The notes below the pieces were generated by a model. The model did not search any database and had not been told where the DNA came from. It was given only the letters and a program-made list of their open reading frames with translations. Both the position numbers and the translations under genes were made by a program. DNA of 64,000 nucleotides from Phascolomyces articulosus. Taxonomy: Eukaryota; Mucoromycota; Mucoromycetes; Mucorales; Lichtheimiaceae. The stretch covers positions 1 to 64,000 of the forward strand of contig JAIXMP010000022.1 of assembly GCA_025677815.1 (NCBI GenBank). Direction: 5' to 3'. This document shows, one piece after another, positions 1-9,189 of the stretch (position 1 is its first letter; the number at the start of each line of letters is the position of its first letter).

Positions 1-415
1 ACCACAACAATGGTTCTATTATGTCCATTCATTCATCGGTTAAACATCATTCTCATATATATGATATGACCATTAACACACTACACCAAATTAAATTCTT
101 ATTACTAATAAACATGGTGTAAGAATACTATATAAAGAAATAAACAGTAAAGAAGTGTAGACATCGGAGAAGATCGGTGTACCAGTCTATAACTCAACTA
201 AATATACACGTATGATCATATATAATTTAAGAAGTAAGAGATCCTTCATCTCAGCTCATTGAACATAGATTATTAATCATAATTAACTGGACATCATCTC
301 CATAGATAATAGAACCATATATAAAGACCAACATTTTTAAATAATAAAAGATTCTCAACTATATTCTTTTAGTCCCACTTTTCATACATTTTATTTTTTT
401 TCATTCGTCTTACTG
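1..415. other. AT-rich sequence at left edge, no gene seen
   Basis: AT-rich sequence without a convincing reading frame on either strand. It lies just downstream, in the minus orientation, of the decayed coding stretch at 416-1003, so it may be 3' flank of that element. Confidence 0.4.
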
Positions 416-1003
416 TCATTTCACCTCACCAAGTGCAAGGACTTGTTGAAATTTTTGCACCAAGGCTGCCAAGAAGGAGCTGTTGATATGTTGTTCTATG
501 TCATTCGTTTCCAGGAAGTGAAGCGTGTAGCAGCTTGGCCTAAGGCTTTGGAAAACTTCTTTTTGAATTTTTTCGAGCTGTTTGTCTCTAGTTCTTGCTT
601 TATGAGGGAAGAAAGACTGTAATTCTTAGTTAATTTCGGGTGTTCGCAGAAGTCCACCTGTTCGTTTGGGATTCTGTCGTAACAATGATTTGATGGATTC
701 TGTTGCAAGTCGATTGTCGATGTGAGGGTATCTAACTGTTTCTTTGACTGTGTCGGCGATTGGGATTCGACCAGCATTATGTTTTTCTCTTGCTGAAACA
801 AGAGGTGTAAGAAAAGATTCCTCTTTTTCTGGTTTTAAAAGTGCAGATACTAGTTCAGTGGTGTTAAAAGTAGCTAACTCAGGACTGGGTAATGGAGTAT
901 GTGAATGAGGTTCTGGTGATTGATAATGTTGCTGAGTTTGAGGTTGCGACTGAACTGCTTCGGTATTTAGTTCAGTGTTCATGTATGTTGGCAGTTTTGC
1001 CAT
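416..1003 (-). pseudogene. Possible retroelement gag-like fragment interrupted by an in-frame TAA
   Basis: On the minus strand an ATG at 1003 opens 125 codons ending in TAA (626-628). The same frame then stays open for another 70 codons to TGA at 416-418. The part after the stop reads like real protein (ELQSFFPHKARTRDKQLEKI, later LHFLETNDIEQHINSSFLAA). The segment around the stop (LLRTPEIN, stop, ELQSFFPHKARTRDKQ) recalls the gag-like part of Mucoralean retroelements, where a 'P..N..L...P...R..DK.L..IQ' pattern precedes a helical region; this is from memory and not verified. A 41-nt GT-AG excision does not keep frame; a 33-nt one would, but is implausibly short. A TTAG acceptor with an ACTAAC branch-like site just upstream of the ATG suggests the true 5' end may lie in an earlier exon. 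A decayed copy is the simplest reading. Confidence 0.4.
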
Positions 1004-3002
1004 GCTTTCAAACGGCTAAAGAGAGAAGAGATGGGGTTAGTATTAGTTTTTAGTTTAAATATTATATTTTTGTTTATATAAATAATGGTTCTGTGGCATG
1101 CACAAGCGGCCGATAACATTTGCTCCTGAGTGATGAGGAAAAATACTTTTAATATCCATGCATTTTTTCATTGTGATTATTAACTGTAAGCATAAACACA
1201 CTATGTATAGCCATGATTTCAAAAACTTTAACCATAAATTCTTATTAAAATATGCATGAATATTAAAAAATGTTGGTGCGAAAATAAAAAAAACATTGGC
1301 ATAAAAATAAAAAACGTTTAGTATGGAGTTTGAAAATGTTTGGCATGAAAAAAATCAACCACCATTAAGATTTCAAAATATATATTGGTGATTATAAAAA
1401 TGCTATAGTCAACTTCTTATGAGAAAACCTATATTGTTTATGTACGCTTTCTGCTAAGAGGGCATTCTTATTTGGATACAGTTCTGATTTATCCCATTTA
1501 ATAACAATGGTACTATTTTTTTCTTCCTTATTTTATTTTGGATACACCTATTCGGCGTACTCTTTTTCTATTGACATGACTATAGTTACGATTAAAAATG
1601 AATGATAACATAAAAAGAGACTTTATATATAATCAAGTAACCCAACACTAAAAACCCATGTTCCCTCTTTTCCAAATATACTTTTATATGTTTCATTTTT
1701 TTATACCCTTTATTAATAATCCTATGGGGATATCCAAGCCAAATTTGTAAATATAGTGGGGTACCTGAGTCATCACTTCAATAAACAGCACCTCTTTGTG
1801 TAATCCTCCTTTAACTTTCTAGTACCCTCATTATTTTCTACTTTTTAGGGTAAATATCTATCTTGAAATTAACGGGGGACCTCTATGACCTCTTTACGAA
1901 GGTCACCAACCTCTTGACATAGTCCTGATATTTCGTTGATCATTTCTTCATTAAGTTCTGGTATTTTATCGATTTCTCTCTTCATGCTTCTCTAATTTTT
2001 TTTTGATCGCATCAGCGTTTTTTTTTTAAAAAAAGCTGTTGAGTATACCAAGTATGTCTTGACATGGCAAAAAAAAAAGGATAAAGATAAGCGAAAGGTG
2101 AAGGAGAAAAAAAATTGTCTATTTTACTTATAGAAAAGAGAAAAAAATGATACAAGGGGTGTGGCGTTGTTAGTGTTTTGGTCCTAGGCTTTTTTTTTTT
2201 TTTTTTTTTTTTACAAAAAGACATTTTTTAGGTCTTTGTTTTTTTTTTGTCGTCTTGTCTTATTTTCTCTTAACTTGAACTTATTCAAAGTCGATTTTTT
2301 TTTATCACACCCTCACCCTATTGTAATTTTTACCAAACCTGCCGATACTTCAATAGTTTCATTTACGGACAAGGCTTTATATGTTCCCCTGACTTTTTTC
2401 CCCTCATTTCTAACTAGCTATATTTCATTTTTGCAACATAATGGCTGTTGTTGTTGGTATGCATCATAATATTTTCTGCTACAAAAAGAGCACTAAACTA
2501 ACACTAACTTGAATCAATTGCAATGGTTCTGTTTAAATAAGGATTTTATATCTTATCCAAAAAGAGGAGCATCTTTATTCGAACAGAAAACATCATTTAC
2601 GAAGTTTAGACGCATATAATGTGAACTGTATCAACTCACTTTTTGAGATTCCTGTATGAAGAGCCCTCCTTATTATCATATAGGAACAACACCCTAGCCA
2701 TTACCTGAAGATCCTATTCATTGTAAATGGAAAAGGTTATAATTTTCAGATGAAAAAAAAATATGGAGTTGATGGATTACTTTCCAGTTATTTATTTTAA
2801 TTCCTCATTCGCTAGTTTGAAATAGGGGCGCTTTTTAGACTATTATAAACCAAGTGATAAACTACGCAGCACCCAATAATATTGTCGCATTTCGATTTAA
2901 TTTATGGTGTATTTTAAAACAATTTAGCATACTAACACCCTTTCTTGCTTACTATTCCGCTCTTCTTTCTTTGTTACTTCCTATACTCTACCACTCAATA
3001 AA
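1004..3002. other. Intergenic, with homopolymer tracts and a small coiled-coil-like ORF
   Basis: Mostly AT-rich with long T/A runs (about 2020-2030, 2070-2080, 2190-2212). The only protein-like piece is on the minus strand at 1869-1985: 38 codons of charged heptad-like sequence starting MKREIDKIPELNEEM and ending before TAA. It is preceded by ATTAG and could be an orphan exon of the decayed gene to its left. The last few hundred bases upstream of 3003 are presumably the SCAMP promoter. Confidence 0.3.
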
Positions 3003-4205
3003 ATGGCTCATCAAGCCAGCCCCTTTGATGACCCGTCAAACCCATTTCAGGATCCAACGATTACATCGGCTTTGAATTCAAACAACCAAGAATCCTCATT
3101 TGCACTTGAACAAGATCCTCTGCACAATGATCATCGTCACAACAGCAATAATGATAATGACAACTTTACAAGCTTTCATCAATACCCAGATAACACTCAG
3201 GATCCTTTTTCATCAGCTCACACCCAAAAGACCCTTGTTAATAGTCAGGAACAGCAGGAGATTGTCAGTACCAGTAATGCTAATGGTGATCGATCAAATG
3301 GTGACCTAAGTGCCCGTGAAGAAGCACTTCTACAAAAAGAACGTGAATTAGCTGAACGTGAAGCACACCTTGAAGAGCGCCATCGTCCTCATGCCAACAA
3401 CTTTCCTCCTTGTTTCCCGATAATGTATCTTGATATTACCACAGAAATCCCCCTAAATCATCAATCAACTGTTTGGTGGATATATCGTGAATGGTTATGG
3501 TTCGAAGTGACCCTTGTCTGGAACTTTGTGGCCTGTTTGTGTCTGCTATTTTCTCACCCAGATTCTGTTACAAGTGCTCCAACTGATTTGGGTATATCAT
3601 TGACTGAAATGTTTACCCACACCCTGGCTAGTTTTTTTCTTTGGTATCGACCAGCATATAATGCATATATGAAAGAAGTATCATTATATTACAGTAAGTT
3701 TTGTTCTTTGTTAATAAACTGTTATCCAACGATTTTAAAAACACCTGCGTTAATCGATGACAGTATAATTTATTAGCCATGTATTTTATTTTTAATGGTT
3801 TCCATATTCTTTATACAATTTACAAGGCTGTGGGTATCCCCAATACGTAAGTAAAGAAATCGATAAAAAAAAACGGGTAGGATTATGGATGATCTCCTTC
3901 CTTTCCTTTTTTTAATTGAATCTAAATTTTTACATTGCATTGACAGTGGTGGTGCAGGATTAATCCTAGTGATTACACTCTTCACGGACGGCTACATCGT
4001 TACTGGTATCATTGCGTTATTAGCAGCCATCTGCTGGATCGGTATGGGTTGTCTGGCTATATATTTGTATAAAAAAACCTATGATCATTACAAAGCAGCT
4101 GGTCATACTTTCAAGGAAGCAAAAGATGACGCCTATGGAAGAATTAGTCGCTCTAGCACAGCTCGTGATACTGCTATTTCTATGGCATGGAACAGCCGCA
4201 GATAA
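3003..4205 (+). CDS. Secretory carrier-associated membrane protein (SCAMP)
   Basis: Three exons (3003-3693, 3777-3846, 3947-4205) give a 339-aa protein. SCAMPs are four-span membrane proteins of post-Golgi and endosomal vesicles acting in exocytosis and endocytic recycling. The N-terminus carries SPFDDPSNPFQDP and further DPF/NPF-type peptides, which in this family bind EH-domain proteins. A charged coiled coil follows (SAREEALLQKERELAEREAH, about residues 100-125), then the core with NNFPPCFP and WWIYREWLWFEV, and four hydrophobic segments. The exon 3 segment (GLILVITLFTDGYIVTG) and the cytosolic tail fit the family. Introns are 83 and 100 nt with GTAAGT donors. Length matches animal and plant SCAMPs (about 280-340). 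To my knowledge budding yeast lacks this family, so its presence points to an early-diverging lineage. Confidence 0.93.
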
Positions 4206-4600
4206 ATGGAGCGATTATATTGGACAGTGCCTTACATTACTACCTGATAACCTGGTAAAACAGATAAATAAAAGCTTTTCAAAACGAAAAGGGTACCTGT
4301 GATAGCGAACTTATGTGGATATTGGATTGGAAAATGGTAACTGATTGGTAGCATAAATACAATTAAATGATGGGAATGTAAAAGTGACACTTCCTATTCA
4401 GCGGAGTACATTCTGATATTTAACCTCATTTATTAAAATCAGAGGAGAATCTTGTATAAAATAGAGAATTAGCTGAAAGATACCCACATTTATCATAATA
4501 CCCTATTGGGGTTTCACATACGTTTTATTAATGTTTCTACTATTTTATTGTATGAAATTCATGGCTATGCAATTTTATTGCTTAAATTCTTTATCTATTA
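4206..4600. other. Convergent 3' spacer between SCAMP and HSP78
   Basis: About 395 bp between two converging genes. It holds A/T-rich stretches that could serve as poly(A) signals on either strand. No reading frame of note. Confidence 0.5.
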
Positions 4601-7600
4601 TTATTCTTTTTTATCTTCTCCCTGCTGTTCATGTTCGTGTTCATCCCGCAATACCTCTTCCTCATCACCAACTGGTGCCATCTCTTCATCTTCATTGGAC
4701 GATGCACCAGGAGCATGATTACGTTGAATCTCCAGGGTGGTTTCACCAGTAGATTGTTCGACTACTCGAATATTAGCGGTTTCTCCAGTACGTACACCGC
4801 CATCTATAAGCAAACGCGCCAAAGGATTCAAAATTTGTTTCATTATCAATCGGTTTAATGGTCGTGCTCCATAGGATGGATCATAGCCACGTTCACCAAG
4901 CCAATCTCGAGCATCCATATCAACATCAATCTTGATACGACGGTCACTCACGCGCTCTTCCACTTCCTTCAGGCGCACATCAACAATATTACGAAGGGCT
5001 TTACGGGATAAACGATTGAAAACGACCTAAAGGAATATCGGTATATGAGATAAAAGGCATTAATCCATATTTATGGATATCTTCTTGTTAACAACATAAA
5101 GAAAAATGAATTTGGAACAAACCATTTCATCCACACGATTCAAGAATTCTGGTGCAAAGGCGTGATGTAAAGCATCCATAACACTTTGTTTCGCTCGTGG
5201 ACTAACGCCACCATCTTCATGGACATCGGCTACAAGTGCCTCGGCACCTAAGTTGGATGTCATGATAATAATCGTATTCTTGAAATCAATTTTTCTACCT
5301 TGACCTGGATGGGAGTAATACTTAGTAAAATTTGGGTAAAATTAGATCATTGAAGACATTTATTCATTATACTTACTGTCCGTCAGAATACCATCATCCA
5401 AAACCTGAAGAAGGAGGTTTGATACTAAATCAAATAAAATATTAGTCTATATAATTGATCTAAACATTTCTCTATTTATAGTATTTGAATTTGTACCATC
5501 GCGATGTGCTTTTTCCATTTCATCAAGAAGTACAACGGCGTAAGGTTTTCGGCGAATAGCTTCCGTCAATTCACCACCCTCTTCATGACCTACATAACCT
5601 GGTGGTGCTCCGATCAAGCGACTCACTGAGAATTTTTCCCTAATGATTGTCAATATAGAAATATGATTACCACACTCAGATATCAAAATTAAATGATACA
5701 TAGAAGTATATAGCTCTTACATGTATTCCGACATATCAACACGAACAATTGCATTCTCAGTATCAAAAAGAAATTGTGCAATCGTTTTGCAGAGCTCAGT
5801 CTAATGTATATAATACCCATTAAAAGTAAATTTAGTTTCGTACAGATGGATATCACTTAGTACAGTCTTACTTTGCCTACACCAGTTGGACCAAGGAATA
5901 AGAATGATGCAATGGGTCTCGAAGGATTCTGCAATCCAGCACGGCTCAATCTAATAAGAAAGGTTTAAGCATTTATAATATCAAATGCAGCTATGATGTA
6001 TTCTGTACCTGACAGCCTCTGATACAGCCTATTAGAAATATGTATGTAAGCAAATGTCAGCAATGAGAGGACAAGGATACTTCCGTATGAACTGATTGAG
6101 ATTCTACTCACTGTGATAGCCTCATCTTGTCCAACAACACGTTCTCTTAATACATCTTCCATATGGAGCAATTTCTCTCGTTCACCTCGCATTAAATTCT
6201 AAGAAAAATATAAGTATAGTTGTTTATCAGTTATATAAAAGTTTCTTTTCTTTTTGCACGTACGCGAACAGGGATTCCAGTCATACGCGAGACAACGCGC
6301 GCAATATCATCGGATGTAACACGTTCGTGGATAAGCGAATCCGGATTTTCATCTTCGGTACTGTCTTTCGGAATCTTCTTTTGCAAATTAGGAATTACAC
6401 CATATTGTAATTCGGATGCTCTTTGGAAATTACCGGCTCTCTGAGCTACATACAAACTTTAAGTTTATATTTGATACTAATATCATCTATATCATATACT
6501 TGCCTCCTTCCAAGTCAACACGAGCTTGTTCCAGCTCTTCCTTCGTCCTTTTGATTTCATCCAACTTGTGTCTACATTAAACTGTACATTAGAAATAATC
6601 TAAACAATCTCATGAACTAACCTTCATTTTACACACTATTCTAAAAAAAGGCATTTACCGTTCTTCGTTCCAGACACCAGAAAGTCGCTCGCTCTCTTTC
6701 TGCTTTCCTTCTAATTCCGATTGCAATTTTTCGCGGCGTTCCATAGATAAAGTATCAGATTCTTTGCGCAACGACTCGAGTTCAATTTGCATAGTCATAA
6801 TTTGGCGATCTAGCTTTTCCAATGCTTCAGGTTTACTTTCTTGTTGAAGTCGCAGCTTTGAACACGCTTCATCGACAAGGTCAATTGCTTTATCGGGCAA
6901 AAATCTAAAAGGTAACAGTTAATATGGATATGGATATGGGTACCCAATCAGTATCAATCAGTATCATCGATTTAGAATGCTTCTTATATTTACCTGTCAG
7001 AGATATATCTATGTGCATGGATGGCAGCAGAAACCAGCGCAGAGTCCTACATAAAGGCTGTTAGTCATTTTATAAGGAATAAAAATGGAATTTGTAAATA
7101 ATTGAGACCTTACCGCAATTCGAACACCATGATGGACCTCATACCGTTCTCTTAAGCCCCGCTGTAACATGTTTCGTTTAGTTTTTACTACTTAGAGAAA
7201 CCTTATAAAAATTTGCCTTACCAGAATAGAAATCGTATCTTGGACCTTGAAGTGAAGTTACGAATGAGTATACGGATATAGTCTAACTAACCCCCCAAAA
7301 ACAAAAACCTTACCGAAGGCTCATCCACCTATTAAAAGTAATTAGACAATGAAGCTGTTTATGGCCTATTCTTCCATCAAATCCTCCAAGCTTACCATAA
7401 CAGATTGGAAACGTCGTGCCAATGCTGGATCGGCCATTATATACTAAATACGGACAGTAAATTTTGAAGAGAATAAAATAAGAACCTCTGATTGAGAAAT
7501 ACTTTCCTCTGCTACAGCGTTACCTTGCGATATTCGTCAATAGTAGTTGCACCAACACACCGAAGCTGTCCACGAGCCAGTGCAGGCTAAGAATGGGGGA

Positions 7601-9055
7601 AGATAATGAGGTTTCATTATTCTAGTATTCATAAAAAAAAAGAGAAATATAGACGAACCTTAAGGAGATTACCCGCATCCATTGCTCCTTCTGACTTTCC
7701 AAGTCCAAGAAGGTTGTGAATTTCATCAATGAAAAGGATAATTTTACCTTCTGCTTCGGTCACTTCTTTGAGGACGCCTTTAAGACGGTCTTCAAACTCG
7801 CCACTATTAATTCATTGAGTATATCAGTAGCGATTTAATGTATATATCACAATAAAAAAAACTTTAAACATACCGAAATTTGGCACCTGCAATTAAACTC
7901 TATGGTTTGTAACATTTACTGAATACATACAATGATACTCAATTATTTAATCTTCTTATAAATCATACTTACACCCAAATCCAATGCAACGACTCTTCTT
8001 CCTTGAATTGATTCAGGTACTTCGTTTGCAATAATCCGTTGCGCAAGACCCTGTATTAAAGTAATCGTTAATATTTATCATTTCAAAATCCAAAATACCC
8101 CATATCCAACCTTCCAGTCGATGCTTACCTCAGCAATAGCTGTTTTTCCAACACTATAAAAAAACACTGTATATTAGTTTTAGGTCTTCCATCATTTTAA
8201 ATGCATTCTACGTTACCCTGCCTCGCCGATCAATACTGGGTTATTTTTGGTTCGACGCGCCAATCTGAAATTGATGAAATATTTTCAGTTAGCTATATAG
8301 GTGTCTTTTTCTTTAAAAAAATAGATGGTTCATCTTCAAATTCTTACACTAGATAATAAAATCAAATAAAGGCATTTCAGTTTTCTTGAGCTCTACTCTA
8401 TCATATTGGAAGCACTTGGGATTCTTACCTTCAATTGTTCGTCGAATCTCTTCATCTCGGCCAATAACGGGATCTGAAGAGTTTGATTTATTGGTGACTG
8501 AGTCAAAAAAGGTCCGAAATAAAATCCATGCATTAATGGAAGTTGTAGCTTACCAAGTTTACCCTTCTCCGCCATCTCTGTAAGATCAATACCCTGTTAA
8601 AAAAATATTACACGTTTTAACCATCGGCTTAAGTCATACATCATAATCCAATTAAAGATATCATCATACATATTGCTCCAATGCTTTTGGTTCTTCCTGT
8701 TGCTGGTTTGGATTTAAACGAAATCCTCCATTGGGTGGCATCCCTCCTCCACCTTTTATTTACATATCGAATATTATAAAACACGTTAATAGTCTCGAAT
8801 ACAACATAAAATTGTACAAATGCATAATCAATACAAAAGTATACCATTATAGTATCGCCTAACAACATAAAAAGGAGCACTTCGAAGTGAAAGGAGAATT
8901 GCTGGGCCATTGCACTTTACTGTGGCCACTTTAGAGGTTGGAAATCGTGCACGCAGGACTGGGCCATTTCGCGAGATCGCTGATATAGTATTATATCTTG
9001 GAATACTCCCTTTAAGTGATGCGCTTACAGAAATGGCATGTTGAAATCGGAACAT
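4601..9055 (-). CDS. HSP78: Mitochondrial ClpB-type disaggregase Hsp78
   Basis: Class I Clp/Hsp100 ATPase that extracts aggregated proteins in the mitochondrial matrix with mtHsp70. Twenty-seven inferred exons: 9055-8845, 8752-8670, 8593-8554, 8473-8429, 8348 (1 nt), 8264-8217, 8153-8129, 8050-7973, 7899-7874, 7803-7659, 7586-7524, 7443-7396, 7328-7314, 7245-7222, 7161-7114, 7046-6994, 6904-6659, 6571-6504, 6445-6264, 6198-6112, 6028-6009, 5950-5872, 5800-5721, 5639-5497, 5424-5377, 5304-5123, 5026-4601. They total 2514 nt, 837 aa. The first 70 residues are Arg/Ser-rich and acid-poor, as in a matrix presequence; there is no Clp N-domain, as in yeast Hsp78. Walker A1 GEAGVGKTA (about 140), Walker B IDEIH, coiled middle domain (about 290-430), Walker A2 GPTGVGK (about 540), Walker [16 protein letters not shown] and GARPLNR are all present. 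One intron uses a GC donor (6503). The last 35 residues are strongly acidic, unlike yeast Hsp78. Divergent from GUF1. Confidence 0.95.
8348..8348 (-). other. Candidate one-nucleotide exon of HSP78
   Basis: A single T (A on the + strand) sits between an acceptor ATCTAG and a donor GTAAGA. Exon 4 ends ATT GAA G at 8429 and exon 6 starts A TTG GCG at 8264; G+T+A gives the Val of the family motif '[13 protein letters not shown]'. Without this base the frame is lost. The flanking introns are then 80 nt (8349-8428) and 83 nt (8265-8347), the second with a perfect CTAAC branch site at 8288-8292. Confidence 0.75.
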
Positions 9056-9189
9056 TATGCTTTTTTTTTTTTGGGAAAAAAGGAAAAGCAGTAAATGAAA
9101 TTGGCGAATTTGCATAAACGTCTCAAAATAAAAAAACAATTCGCCGTCACATGTGTCCATTGTTGCCACGTTTTTTCTAAACTTGCCTA
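9056..9189. promoter_or_regulatory. 134-bp bidirectional promoter, HSP78 / GUF1
   Basis: The whole space between the start codons of two head-to-head genes for mitochondrial proteins. It has a T-run/A-rich part next to HSP78 and an inverted pair GGCGAATT (9103-9110) and AATTCGCC (9138-9145) near its centre, 27 bp apart. I see no clear TATA box or canonical heat-shock element. Coregulation is an inference from the spacing. Confidence 0.6.

Noticed and set aside
626..666. A 41-nt GT-AG intron removing the TAA in the left-edge gene
   Set aside because: It has a plausible branch site and TTACAG end, but 41 nt does not keep the exon frames together; the result hits a stop within a few codons.
2012..2224. 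Lys-rich minus-strand frame around the poly-T tract
   Set aside because: It is an artefact of translating a homopolymer; no protein character outside the run.
8430..8472. Sequencing error as the cause of the HSP78 frame break
   Set aside because: A missing base would explain the frame but not the acceptor-T-donor arrangement or the two normal-sized introns it creates. I keep the micro-exon as the better explanation while noting that resequencing could still overturn it.
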